Assembly: GCA_913019905.1 (NCBI GenBank)
Contig: CAJVZD010000010.1
Coordinates: forward strand, 62,001 to 126,000
Direction of reading: 5' to 3'
Length of the DNA stretch: 64,000 nt
From: an uncultured Cellvibrionales bacterium
GTDB taxonomy: Bacteria > Pseudomonadota > Gammaproteobacteria > Pseudomonadales > Dasaniaceae
Position numbers and translations under genes: made by a program. Each line of letters starts with the position of its first letter. Position 1 is the first letter of the stretch. Positions 35,770-45,276 of the stretch are shown here, one piece after another. The notes under the pieces are model-generated. The model was not told the DNA's origin. It did no database searches and worked only from the letters and a program-made list of their open reading frames with translations.

Positions 35770-36012
35770 AGCAAAACAAGAGGCTGCGTGTAAGGGCTGT
35801 AGCAACTATTTTGACGACTGACAGCTATACCGAATCATTCTTCACATTTGGGTTCGCACATATCGCAGCTACCGCTTTCACTATCGACTAAATGCAAAAG
35901 CGTATAAGGCAACGGAGGAAAATACCAAGCTCTAGCTCGACAAGAAAACGCTAGAGTTTATTCCTCACTGCAGCACTATATTGATGACTATTTTACCCAG
36001 GCACCGTTAATT

Positions 36013-37011
36013 ATGAACGAAAAACCAACAAATAATGCCAAAGATAAATTCGAGAGAAGCTGGCCAGATTTGGGGGAAGCTGTTTTCACCCTCGCACCAT
36101 TCAAGGGAGAAAAACCACCTGCTCCGCAATGGTTTAAAAAAGCACTCGCCGACAAACCAACAGAGCACTTCATTGATGTTGAAGGCGCGCAAATTCAATA
36201 CTTACACTGGGGTGACCGGTCAAAGCCAGGATTAATTTTATCCCATGGCAACGGCGCACACGCACACTGGTGGTCTTTCATCGCACCGTATCTCGCTAAC
36301 GAATACAGTGTCGCAGCGGTTTGTTTTTCGGGTATGGGTGACAGTGATGAGAGAGAAAGCTACAGCCTGGAGCACTACGCCCGCGAACAAATAGCCGTAT
36401 GCGAACACTCCGGAATGTTCGAGAACGAAGAACCGCCCATCATTGTCGCGCATTCTTTTGGGGGCTTCGCCACGATGGTCACAGGAGCGCTCTATGGTGA
36501 TCGTCTCGCGGGCGTCATTATCGTTGATAGCCCAATCAATCCCGATAACGAGGGTGGTCCACCTGCCCGTTCTGGCCGTCCGCATAGAGTTTATCCGACA
36601 CTAGAAGAAGCATTGGGCAGGTTTCGTTTAGCCCCGCCGCAGACCTGCGACAATGCCTATATCGTCGATTATATTGCCAGACACTCGCTGGAAGAGGTTG
36701 AGGGAGGCTGGACTTGGAAGTTCGACCCGCAAATATGGAAGCGCTTTGAAATCGGCGATCGGGAACAGAGACTAAAGGAAATTTCCTGTCGCCTGGCCAT
36801 CATGCGCGGCGAGCGATCAGTCATTTTTCCACCTGAGATTGGCGACTATATGTACGAACTTTTGGGGAAAAACGTTCCGGTGATAGAAATCCCCGAAGCG
36901 CAGCACCACATCATGCTCGACCAACCGCTAGCCTTTGTAGCGGCGCTACGCGCGCTACTCGGTGACTGGAATCATTCGAAACCGAATAGAAAAGGGCCGC
37001 TCGGCGTTTAA
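36013..37011 (+). CDS. Alpha/beta hydrolase
   Basis: The 332-residue protein has IDVEGAQIQYLHWGD, LSHGNGAHAHWWSFIAP, GMGDSDERESYS, the nucleophile elbow VAHSFGGFATMV (Ser) and a late His in AQHHIMLDQP. Acid is likely in DGDR-like region ERSVIFPPEIGD. No signal peptide is seen, so it is cytoplasmic. It stands 240 bp after the acyl-CoA dehydrogenase gene; esterase or thioesterase work on a pathway intermediate is possible, not shown. Its end is only 13 bp from the omega-amidase gene on the other strand. The annotated ATG is the first in the frame; no strong ribosome site is seen. Confidence 0.8.
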   Translation: MNEKPTNNAKDKFERSWPDLGEAVFTLAPFKGEKPPAPQWFKKALADKPTEHFIDVEGAQIQYLHWGDRSKPGLILSHGNGAHAHWWSFIAPYLANEYSVAAVCFSGMGDSDERESYSLEHYAREQIAVCEHSGMFENEEPPIIVAHSFGGFATMVTGALYGDRLAGVIIVDSPINPDNEGGPPARSGRPHRVYPTLEEALGRFRLAPPQTCDNAYIVDYIARHSLEEVEGGWTWKFDPQIWKRFEIGDREQRLKEISCRLAIMRGERSVIFPPEIGDYMYELLGKNVPVIEIPEAQHHIMLDQPLAFVAALRALLGDWNHSKPNRKGPLGV

Positions 37012-37024
37012 CTCTCAGACACTA

Positions 37025-37816
37025 TCACTCGTATTGGAATTTATCGGCATCGCGCCAGGCTGGGAACTTTCGCCGAAAGTCCAGTAACTTCTGTAGTGAT
37101 AGTGTCCTTGTTTCACAATAGGGCTCGTAGGCAGGACGGTCGATAATGGCCTCACCCTTAAAGTCGATCAACATGCTATCACCACTATGCTTTACCCCAT
37201 TGCCATCGACGCCTACTCGATTTACGCCAGACACGTAGCAGAGATTTTCAATCGCTCGCGCCTGTAACAATATTCGCCACGGATGTTGGCGTGCTGCCGG
37301 CCAATTTGCGACATAAATCGCCAGATCGTAATCGTCACAATTTCGAGAAAATACCGGAAACCGCAAATCGTAACAAACCTGCAATAATATACGCCAACCG
37401 AGATAGTCCACTACAACCCGGTCTGTACCCGCCTCGTAATGTTCATGCTCATTGGCCATACGGAAAAGATGCCTCTTGTCATAAAAGATCTGATCTCCGG
37501 CCGGCGGCGTCCAGACAAAGCGGTTGTAGTAACGTCCCTGCTCGGCAATAACAACACTTCCGCATAGAGCGATTCCCCGTTGCTGCGCCTGTTCTCTCAT
37601 CCAGGTGATTGTCGGGCCATCGAACTCTTCCGCGAGGGTTTCAGGCGACATTGTAAAACCGGTGCTGAACATCTCAGGTAATACAACAAGGTCGGTAGAG
37701 TCCGTAAGGTCATTAAGAACATCCTCAAAATGCGCTCTATTAGCTTCGGGGTCTTGCCAGAATAAGGAGCTCTGTACTTGTGTCACAGTTAGATCTGAAG
37801 AGCTTAAATTTGACAT
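37025..37816 (-). CDS. Omega-amidase (YafV/NIT2-like nitrilase-fold amidohydrolase)
   Basis: Hydrolyses alpha-ketoglutaramate or alpha-ketosuccinamate, the products of glutamine/asparagine transamination, to 2-oxo acid and ammonia. The triad is visible: Glu in VLPEMFSTGFTM, Lys in DKRHLFRM, Cys in QVCYDLRFP. The GFTMSPE and NEHEHYEAG segments are specific for the YafV group. The start at 37816 (MSNLSSSDL) has GGGA before it and lies inside the end of the aminotransferase gene, so the two are translationally coupled. Together they match the methionine-salvage pair in which a glutamine transaminase makes the keto acid amide. About 263 residues. Confidence 0.92.
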   Translation of the reverse strand: MSNLSSSDLTVTQVQSSLFWQDPEANRAHFEDVLNDLTDSTDLVVLPEMFSTGFTMSPETLAEEFDGPTITWMREQAQQRGIALCGSVVIAEQGRYYNRFVWTPPAGDQIFYDKRHLFRMANEHEHYEAGTDRVVVDYLGWRILLQVCYDLRFPVFSRNCDDYDLAIYVANWPAARQHPWRILLQARAIENLCYVSGVNRVGVDGNGVKHSGDSMLIDFKGEAIIDRPAYEPYCETRTLSLQKLLDFRRKFPAWRDADKFQYE

Positions 37817-38961
37817 AGTTTCCCACAAGCCTCCTGCAACGTATCATTACTTTTCGCGAAACACATTCGAATCAATTTCTGGTCCGGACTGTTCTCGTAA
37901 AAAACAGAAATCGGTATCGCTGCGACCCCCGCCTCTGTCGTCAACCAACGTGAAAATTCCACGTCTGTTTTATTTTGATGTTGGCCGAGAGCCGAGTAAT
38001 CGAGCAACTGAAAATAAGTGCCACTGGAAGGTTTCAAAGTAAACTGACTAGACGTCATTAACTCGCAAAAGTAATCTCTTTTTTGTTGATAGAATAAGGG
38101 TAACTCCAGGCAAAATTCCGGGCACCCGTTGAGGAAATCGGCCAGTGCCAGTTGAATGGGATGTACAGTACAAAAGGTTAAATACTGATGAACCTTACGA
38201 AACTCACAGCTGAGTGGCGGCGGCGCAACGCAGTAACCCACCTTCCAACCGGTGGTATGCAGACTTTTACCGAAAGAAGAAACAACAAAACTGCGGACTG
38301 CCAATTCGGGGCGGCGCAGTAAACTCTGATGTTGTGCGCCATCAAAACAAATATGTTCGTATACTTCGTCACTGAGTAATATTAAATCTGTTCCTGTAAC
38401 CAGTTCCGTTAGCTGATCGAGATCATCTGAGCTTAAGACGGCGCCCGTCGGATTGTGCGGTGAATTAAGGATGATCATGCGTGTACGCGTCGTTATCGCC
38501 TGCCTTACAGCCGACCAATCGATCGAAAAGTGTGGCGCGTTTAAGGGTAAATGCACGGCCCTGCCGCCATTCATTTCAATCGCCGGTTCGTAACTATCGT
38601 AAGCCGGATCGAAAACAATCACTTCATCGCCTGCAGTAACAACCGCTGCGATAGCCGCAAAAAGAGCCTCCGTGGCACCGGATGTTATCGTAACCTCCGT
38701 ATCAACGTTCACGTGACGATCATATAATCGCGCAATTTTATCGGCAATGACCTTCCGCAAAGCCGGAACACCCGCCATAGGGGCGTATTGATTGTAGCCA
38801 CTGTTCAAATAATAGGTCACTCGATCTAAGAGGGCTTTTGGCCCCTCGAAATCAGGGTATCCCTGCGACAGATTGATTGCATTGTGATCTGCCGCCAGTT
38901 GCGACATTTCCGTAAAAATTGTCGTCGTGACTTTGGGCAGTTTAGTTTCCGGGTATCGCAT
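37804..38961 (-). CDS. Methionine/glutamine aminotransferase (YbdL-like, PLP)
   Basis: Transfers an amino group to 4-methylthio-2-oxobutyrate (final step of methionine salvage) or related keto acids. Fold type I marks: LSQGYPDFEGP, YAPMAGVPALR, SGATEALFAAI, LNSPHNPTGAVL, LLSDEVYEHI and the PLP lysine motif SSFGKSLHTTGWKVGY. I place the start at the ATG at 38961 (MRYPETKLPK); an upstream GTG at 38997 also lies in frame. About 385 residues, the family norm. It overlaps the downstream omega-amidase gene by 13 bp. This pair explains each other: the aminotransferase makes the amide that the amidase removes. Confidence 0.9.
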   Translation of the reverse strand: MRYPETKLPKVTTTIFTEMSQLAADHNAINLSQGYPDFEGPKALLDRVTYYLNSGYNQYAPMAGVPALRKVIADKIARLYDRHVNVDTEVTITSGATEALFAAIAAVVTAGDEVIVFDPAYDSYEPAIEMNGGRAVHLPLNAPHFSIDWSAVRQAITTRTRMIILNSPHNPTGAVLSSDDLDQLTELVTGTDLILLSDEVYEHICFDGAQHQSLLRRPELAVRSFVVSSFGKSLHTTGWKVGYCVAPPPLSCEFRKVHQYLTFCTVHPIQLALADFLNGCPEFCLELPLFYQQKRDYFCELMTSSQFTLKPSSGTYFQLLDYSALGQHQNKTDVEFSRWLTTEAGVAAIPISVFYENSPDQKLIRMCFAKSNDTLQEACGKLCQI

Positions 38962-39447
38962 GCTGATAAGAGCTTCCAAGGATTGACAAAGAGCCACAGT
39001 AGGTTTGCATCTCCTGCGGCGAAATTAAATTTATGCTGCTTTGGGATTTTGCACTAAAATCAATCTTTTAAGCAATAATAGAATGACCATTCGTGCAAGC
39101 TATTTTTCAGTCAGCTAGAATGATAAGGCTAATTATGTGCTGTACATGAAATTCAACCGTTTTAGAGGGTAAATGATGGAAATTGATCTAAATTTTTGAT
39201 GGAACAAATTCATAATGTTTGTACAATTTGGCAAACAGACGATCGGAAATTAGAAGTTTGTCAGCGAATGGGGAACGGGAGTGCAGACGGCGCGACATTG
39301 GTCAATGAATGGTCGGATTATTCTTGAATTCTGCTGTGGGCCCCTCCTCTTACCTCTGGTAATTCTTTAACAGCTTGAGCGGAGGGGATTTCGTCAGTGG
39401 GATCTTTGAGTTTTCGCGGGTATATAACCAATAATAGGAAAGACTAA
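38962..39447. other. Gap between aminotransferase and zinc-ribbon FGE genes
   Basis: About 480 bp with no supported gene. The sequence is AT-rich with a TATATAACC stretch 20 bp before the FGE-like gene and AGGAAAG as its ribosome site. No reliable promoter pair was found. Confidence 0.5.
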
Positions 39448-40677
39448 ATGCCGGCATGTATTAATTGCCAATCTGAATTACCCCGCAACGCACGTTTTTG
39501 TTCAGACTGCGGGCAGTCGGTGGTGAAAGCGAAAAAATGTACAAAATGTACGGCTGAAATACCTAACAACGCGCGTTTCTGTTTAGCTTGCGGCGAGCAA
39601 GTACAAAAAGCTCCAGCGACAAATAGAAACAAAGCTCAAACTAAGATTTGTGCGGGTTCGGGTAAACCACTCCGGAAAAGCGATGCTTGGTTCCAGTGTC
39701 TCAGCTGCAAAAAATCTTATCTCGAAGACTATCGCTTTAAAGACAAATCCGTCTGTCGAAATTGCGCAGCCAAATCGATTAAAAAAAATAGCGCCCTTAA
39801 TAAGATCAAAAAACAGACAGAAACTGAAGCTCTCAAAGACAAACCTCAACAAAAAGAACAAAAATCGCAAGGGACTCGCTTGCAACTCAAATCGGGTGCC
39901 GCGAAAACATCAGTCGGTAAAAAAATAGCTGAATCAATACCAAAGCGAAAGACATCCAAGCAATCTGCAAAAGTAAAACGCGAGAATCAACAGCCGATAC
40001 TCATCAGCGATAAAAGTTTTGTCTCCATTCCTTCGGGGGCGTTTATTATGGGTTCAGGCTCCGATGGGGAAGAGAGACAACACCGTGTCACGGTGACAGC
40101 GTTTAAGTTGATGGATGCTCCGGTCACCTTTGCGCAATATGACCAATATTGCGAAAATGTCGGGAAAGTCAAACCGGGAGATGAAGGCTGGGGACGAGAC
40201 GACCGTCCGGTAATACGAGTTAGCTACTGGGACGCAGTAGATTTTGCAAAATGGATAAGCATAAAGACGGGAATTAACCATCGCTTGCCTACAGAGGCCG
40301 AATGGGAATATGCCTGCCGTGCCGGAACAGAAACCGCGTTTTGGTGGGGCGACAATCCTGACCCGCTAAGGATGAACTACGATAATGACGTCGGGCAGAC
40401 CGTTCCCATAAAAAAACTGGGGACCAATGCGCGTAATCGCTGGAATCTCTATGACATGCATGGAAATGTGTGGGAGTGGTGCGCATCGCTATACGACAAA
40501 GATTACGAAGGGGAGGAACAGGAAGACGCTAGTAATAATCGAAGCAACGCCACTCGCGTTCTTCGCGGTGGGTCCTGGGCATTTTTTGCATCCCGGGCCG
40601 AGTCAGCCTCGCGCTTTCATACTTCACCGAGCTACAGTAATATCTATTGGGGTTTTCGTTTAGCAAGACCTAAATAG
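39448..40677 (+). CDS. Zinc-ribbon protein with C-terminal FGE/SUMF1 domain
   Basis: The 409-residue protein joins three small cysteine ribbons to a formylglycine-generating-enzyme-like domain. Ribbons are CINCQSELPRNARFCSDCG, CTKCTAEIPNNARFCLACG and a looser third with CLSC and CRNC (residues about 4-110). A Lys/Gln-rich linker (to about 185) follows, then the FGE-like domain: VSIPSGAFIMGS, RVTVTAFKLMDAPVTFAQY, LPTEAEWEYACRAGTE, WNLYDMHGNVWEWC and VLRGGSW. The Cys pair of true FGE near the end is absent (WGFRLARP where FGE ends in GFRC), so copper-based formylglycine formation is unlikely. Other members of this fold act in signalling or on sulfur substrates. Role unknown. No partner is next to it. 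Confidence 0.82.
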   Translation: MPACINCQSELPRNARFCSDCGQSVVKAKKCTKCTAEIPNNARFCLACGEQVQKAPATNRNKAQTKICAGSGKPLRKSDAWFQCLSCKKSYLEDYRFKDKSVCRNCAAKSIKKNSALNKIKKQTETEALKDKPQQKEQKSQGTRLQLKSGAAKTSVGKKIAESIPKRKTSKQSAKVKRENQQPILISDKSFVSIPSGAFIMGSGSDGEERQHRVTVTAFKLMDAPVTFAQYDQYCENVGKVKPGDEGWGRDDRPVIRVSYWDAVDFAKWISIKTGINHRLPTEAEWEYACRAGTETAFWWGDNPDPLRMNYDNDVGQTVPIKKLGTNARNRWNLYDMHGNVWEWCASLYDKDYEGEEQEDASNNRSNATRVLRGGSWAFFASRAESASRFHTSPSYSNIYWGFRLARPK

Positions 40678-40785
40678 TCGCATATTAAACGTATTTACAT
40701 CGCTTCCAAGACACAATTTCTACAGATCTATTGCGAAATAGAACTGTAGAAGCAAAAATAAAATAACTCAACCGATGCTTAGCAG

Positions 40786-42273
40786 ATGACTGAAACACAC
40801 CCCGATTCTATTTCACCGACACTTACCCAGGCGCTCATACCGACCTGCGCGCTAATTGGACTGTTAAGTCTGTCAGTTTTTCTTTTTGGCGAGGATTCAT
40901 CCTACGGAGCCAACCAAATTGCCTTAATCATTACCGCCTTTATCGCTATCGCAATCGGGATGAAAAACGGTATTCGCTGGCACGAAATTGAGGCAGCTCT
41001 TTATCAGGGAATTAATCTTGCGCTCGGCGCCGTGCTGATTTTACTCGCGGTGGGCTCTTTAATTGGTAGTTGGATTCTATCCGGTACGGTTCCAGCTATG
41101 ATCTATTATGGCCTGAAATTAATGGACCCCACCTGGTTTTATGCCAGCAGCTGCGTGGTATGTGCCCTGGTTGCACTAAGTATCGGCAGTTCGTGGACCG
41201 TTGCGGGTACAATTGGCATCGGTCTTATTGGCGTTGCTGGCGGCCTGGGTTTATCAATGGAAATAACGGCTGGCGCGATTATTTCAGGTGCCTATTTTGG
41301 CGACAAACTTTCGCCTCTTTCCGATACGACTAATCTGGCACCCGCTTCTGTGGGTGTGGGACTCTTTGAGCATATTCGTCATTTATTGTGGACCACCGTG
41401 CCCGCCGTATTAATTGCCCTCGTCGCCTTCATTATTATAGGCCTCAACGATGACGTCGCCACGGACAACCAACAAATCGAAACTCTTTTGCAACAGCTGG
41501 AGTCGCATTTCAGCATATCACCGATTCTGTTACTGCCGCTGCTGGTCGTGATGGCCTTGGCCTGGAAACGAGTTCCTGCATTTCCCAGCATCATTATCGG
41601 CGCGATAACTGGCTCTCTCTTTGCCCTAATATTTCAACGAGAGGTCATTGTGGAGTTTGTGGGCGACAGCACACTGGCGCCAATGCTGGTATTGATTAAG
41701 GGCGTCTGGATCGTTCTTTTCGATGGATTCAAAGCCGATACCGGTAACAGTGTTCTGGACAATTTGCTAAGCCGCGGTGGCATGAGCTCAATGCTCAATA
41801 CAATTTGGTTGATAATTTCCGCTATGGTGTTTGGCGCAGCAATGGAAAAAGGAGGTTTTTTGAAGCGGCTGATTCAAGGGGCTTTGGCACTGGCCCACTC
41901 TTCGACCAGCCTGATAATTATCACCTTGTTTACTTGTATTGGCGCTAACATCGTCACGGCCGACCAATATATTTCCATTATTTTACCTGGCCGTATGTAC
42001 AAACTGGAATATGCGCGTAGAGGGCTTGCTGCAATCAACCTATCCCGTGCGCTCGAGGATTCCGGTACCGTAACCTCTCCACTCATTCCCTGGAATACCT
42101 GCGGCGCTTATATGGCCGGAACTTTGGGAGTAGCCACCATCGCGTACCTACCTTATTGTATTTTTAATCTCGTCACGCCGCTCATTGCCATGACGTATGC
42201 ATTGTTAAATTTTCAGATTGTGCCAATGACCGATAACGGTAGCTCGACACTAGCACATGAGGGGCTCGCGTAA
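40786..42273 (+). CDS. Na+/H+ antiporter, NhaC family
   Basis: The 495-residue protein with about 12 membrane helices shows NhaC segments: AIAIGMKNGIRWHEIEAAL, LALGAVLILLAVGSLIGSW, SSCVVCALVALSIGSSWTVAG, AIISGAYFGDKLSPLSDTTNLA and the late ANIVTADQYISIILPGRMY. NhaC exchangers move Na+ out for H+ in (or malate/lactate in some relatives). In a marine organism sodium homeostasis is the natural role. Length matches the family. It stands alone, 108 bp after the FGE-like gene. Substrate may differ, as organic-acid exchangers have similar sequence. Confidence 0.9.
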   Translation: MTETHPDSISPTLTQALIPTCALIGLLSLSVFLFGEDSSYGANQIALIITAFIAIAIGMKNGIRWHEIEAALYQGINLALGAVLILLAVGSLIGSWILSGTVPAMIYYGLKLMDPTWFYASSCVVCALVALSIGSSWTVAGTIGIGLIGVAGGLGLSMEITAGAIISGAYFGDKLSPLSDTTNLAPASVGVGLFEHIRHLLWTTVPAVLIALVAFIIIGLNDDVATDNQQIETLLQQLESHFSISPILLLPLLVVMALAWKRVPAFPSIIIGAITGSLFALIFQREVIVEFVGDSTLAPMLVLIKGVWIVLFDGFKADTGNSVLDNLLSRGGMSSMLNTIWLIISAMVFGAAMEKGGFLKRLIQGALALAHSSTSLIIITLFTCIGANIVTADQYISIILPGRMYKLEYARRGLAAINLSRALEDSGTVTSPLIPWNTCGAYMAGTLGVATIAYLPYCIFNLVTPLIAMTYALLNFQIVPMTDNGSSTLAHEGLA

Positions 42274-42877
42274 CCCCCATATTTACAATGGTCAAAATCG
42301 TTTCGCCAGCATGCTTTAGCAACCCCGATCAGGGCAATACCCCATTTGGGGAAAACAGGTTAAAACGATCCAGTATCAAATTTAACGTTTGTATAAAGAT
42401 ACAGTGCCTATGGTCATTAGCCGCCGTACCGCGATCGATCAGGCTGACATTCAATATACTGTAAAAAAATCAAACTTCTTACTGAACTTTTAAGAACGGA
42501 AAGAGTCAGATTCTCCGGTGCCGTAATTCAGATTTCCCGTCTGCAGTTTTGTAAACCAGACCACCTATTGCTCTATCTACCAGATCGATATTAAATAGCT
42601 TAAGTTTGCCGACGACAACTGAATTCAAATTTAATATTTCTCCTTAAGATAGTGTAAAAAAGATAGAAGAAAAAAAATCAATCGTTTACTATTTTCACTT
42701 TAGAACTTAAACCGTTTTATTTGAACTGTCTAATTTGAACTGTCTAATTTGAACTGTCTAATTTGTACAAGGCAACTTACCAATGCAATGGAAAAAAGTT
42801 GTTCGGGAAGAGCTGTATTATCGATTGCAATAAATAAGAAGAAGTAATTTTCACTCCAGATTTTCGGAACAAAATAA
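42274..42877. other. Gap between NhaC and DUF4214-Sel1 genes
   Basis: About 600 bp with no supported gene. CCCCATTTGGGG near 42340 is a weak hairpin without a T run. A 14-bp tandem repeat (listed) lies 110 bp before the next gene. The AT-rich right part should hold its promoter. Confidence 0.55.
42721..42762. repeat. 14-bp tandem repeat, three perfect copies
   Basis: TTGAACTGTCTAAT repeats at 42721-42734, 42735-42748 and 42749-42762. It lies upstream of the DUF4214-Sel1 gene, spaced 14 bp, so a regulator with helical-phase mismatch is less likely than a duplication array. Confidence 0.9.
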
Positions 42878-45118
42878 GTGCACCCATTCGTTAAAAACTT
42901 TGCTTTCTTCTTTGTAATATCAACTCAATGCCACTCCCTTTGGGCTCTGGATGACGCTCAGCCATCACAAGCTTCTGTCTATCTGGCACAACAAATGTAT
43001 GTCGCCTATTATGGTCGGCCGGGCGACAGTGCGGGAGTAACTTATTGGGCAGGTCGGTTTGATGACTCGGACAACTTGGAAGACGTTTTAGCAGCCTTTG
43101 GAAATTCAACAGAGTTCACTGACAATTACGGGAATTTGTCTAAAGAGAAATTGGTAAACGGTCTGTTTTTGCAGATGTTTAATCGGGACTCTGATGATCA
43201 AGGCTTAGATTTTTACATCAAAAGATTACAAAGTGGTCAAGCGACTCTTGCCTCGATTGCGAAGCAAATTGCCGATGGCGCGATCGTTTTTGATCTTGCC
43301 ACCATCAATAACAAAGTCGCGGTTTCGAACGAATATACTGACTATGTCGCTGCAGGAGAGATCTCTTACTCCAATTCTGAAATTGATTCCGTATCGGGAT
43401 TATTGGCCACCGTGAATTATTCTGAAGCAACAAAAAACACCTTTCTAGAGAAGATAGATTTTTGGGCCAGTACCGGCTATCAAAACGTCGACTTATATTG
43501 CGAGGCTATATTACAAGAAGTATTTAGAGATAATTTGGACGATGGTACCTACGAACTACAGTTCAATAATGCCTTGGCCTATGAAAACCAATCAAGCTGG
43601 TGTCAGGCGGCCTTAGCCTATATGTACCAAGATGGCAGAGGCGTGTCGGTAAATACCAATAAAAGCCTGGAATACGCCCAAGCGTCAGCGGCCCAAAACA
43701 ACCCTGCTGGCCAAACTATTTTAGGTGAAAAATATTTTGTCGGAAATGGCCTAGCAATTGATCCAGATGCATCCGTTAATTTGTTTTCGAGCGCAACTGC
43801 TGAGTACTTTTGGCGCAGTTTTTACGGCCTGGGGCGATATTACTTGCAGCCGGACGTTCTCGACGAAGATCTCGCATTTCAATACTTCCAACGAGCACAT
43901 ACAACCAGCATAGATCATCAATATAAAGACGGTAAACCTTTAGGCGCATTAGCCTACAGCCACTTTAAGGGACAAGGCGTTCCGTCAGACTCTCTGCAAG
44001 CGGTCAACCTAGCAGAAGCGGGAATGTTGGTTGGGGATAACTATTCTACCTATCTACTAGGCCAGTTTTACTTAACCGGTTCAGGGGTTCCCCAGTCGTA
44101 CGAGGATGCGCTCTTCTATTTTGAAATGGGTGATGGCCAAAACGACAAAAACTCTTCTTTCGAATTGGGAAAAATGTATCATTCCAGCCTCGGGGTCAGC
44201 GTCGATTACCCTTTAGCGCTCTATTACTTCGAACGAGCGATTGACCCGTACCGACATTCTGTTGGGCTCAATAAAGCTAAAGGCTATATCGGAGAAATGC
44301 ACTATTTTGGGAAAGGAGTCCCACAAAGTTATGAAGAAGCGTTCAATTGGTGGTTAGAGGGCGCAATTGACGGAGACGGCTGGTCCCAGCAATGGTTAGG
44401 CTATTTGTATGAAACGGGAACCTACACCTCAAAAAATATCAATCAGGCGATACATTGGTATCAGCTTGCTGCAAATCAGGGCGTCGAAAATGCACGGGAA
44501 AAGGCAGATGCGTTACGTGCGATGATTGATGCGGATATGAGGGATATCGACGTCACTGAAACCGGCGAGAACGGTTTTGACCAGGGCCAGGCAACGGAAC
44601 CACCTCCATTAATAGGATCAGTACTAGCACCCGATTCGATTCCAGGCCCTGATTCGCCGCCGCTTCCCGATGTTATTCCACCGACCGGCGACACATCACC
44701 ATTGGATACTTCAACTGCAGATACTACACTTCCAGGTACTACGATTCCAGGTACGACAACGCCAGACACTACCGCACCAGATACGTCAACCAGTGCTGAT
44801 CATTCTCCCAACGACGGAGCCGATTCACCGACAGAATCAACAAAGACACTCTCTATCAGTTGGAACAGACCGCTAACGAGGGTCAACGGCGATAGTCTGG
44901 CACCCCACGAGATTACAAGCTACACACTCTATTACTACCAACCCGGAGAAATCCAAGTGCAGGTCTCGATCGATGCGTATCAGGCAAACGGTAATCCGCA
45001 GCTAAATTACACCACTGGTGATCTTCCTGCAGGCACTTATTTCTTTTCCATTGACTGTGTCGACCGCAATGGACTACACAGCGAAGCTTCTGCACTGGTA
45101 AGGGTAATCGTTGATTAA
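42878..45118 (+). CDS. Secreted DUF4214-Sel1-repeat protein with Thr/Pro linker and C-terminal beta domain
   Basis: Starts at a GTG (no ATG before the domain). A signal peptide (to about ALDD) precedes DUF4214 (about 32-135: QMYVAYYGRPGDSAGVTYW and GLFLQMFNRDSDDQGLDFYI), a domain linked to extracellular adhesins. Then come many Sel1-like repeats (about 230-550; for example AALAYMYQDGRGVSVNTNKS and GVPQSYEDALFYFEMG), a Pro/Thr/Asp-rich linker (about 565-660) and a beta-sandwich-like end (SISWNRPLTRVNGDSLAP ... EITSYTLYYYQPGE). DUF4214 with Sel1 is uncommon. It should be exported, possibly surface-exposed, but no secretion partner is next to it. 746 residues; function unknown. Confidence 0.78.
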   Translation: MHPFVKNFAFFFVISTQCHSLWALDDAQPSQASVYLAQQMYVAYYGRPGDSAGVTYWAGRFDDSDNLEDVLAAFGNSTEFTDNYGNLSKEKLVNGLFLQMFNRDSDDQGLDFYIKRLQSGQATLASIAKQIADGAIVFDLATINNKVAVSNEYTDYVAAGEISYSNSEIDSVSGLLATVNYSEATKNTFLEKIDFWASTGYQNVDLYCEAILQEVFRDNLDDGTYELQFNNALAYENQSSWCQAALAYMYQDGRGVSVNTNKSLEYAQASAAQNNPAGQTILGEKYFVGNGLAIDPDASVNLFSSATAEYFWRSFYGLGRYYLQPDVLDEDLAFQYFQRAHTTSIDHQYKDGKPLGALAYSHFKGQGVPSDSLQAVNLAEAGMLVGDNYSTYLLGQFYLTGSGVPQSYEDALFYFEMGDGQNDKNSSFELGKMYHSSLGVSVDYPLALYYFERAIDPYRHSVGLNKAKGYIGEMHYFGKGVPQSYEEAFNWWLEGAIDGDGWSQQWLGYLYETGTYTSKNINQAIHWYQLAANQGVENAREKADALRAMIDADMRDIDVTETGENGFDQGQATEPPPLIGSVLAPDSIPGPDSPPLPDVIPPTGDTSPLDTSTADTTLPGTTIPGTTTPDTTAPDTSTSADHSPNDGADSPTESTKTLSISWNRPLTRVNGDSLAPHEITSYTLYYYQPGEIQVQVSIDAYQANGNPQLNYTTGDLPAGTYFFSIDCVDRNGLHSEASALVRVIVD

Positions 45119-45238
45119 AACCTATATATCACTTTCTTACTACTTGTCGTCTTCTAACGACAAAACGCAAGAAAATTCCGGTTAGCTCGGTTGGCTTTAC
45201 TAACACCCCTCTCCCGACAATATAAGAGCCACCAACGA

Positions 45239-45276
45239 CTCTTTAATCAACTTACAGCTCTTTAATCAACTTACAG
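45239..45276. repeat. 19-bp perfect tandem duplication over a stop codon
   Basis: CTCTTTAATCAACTTACAG occurs at 45239-45257 and 45258-45276. The right-hand copy contains the TGA of the SnoaL-like gene (45266-45268). An extra copy of the gene's 3' end has thus been placed beyond its stop. Confidence 0.9.
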
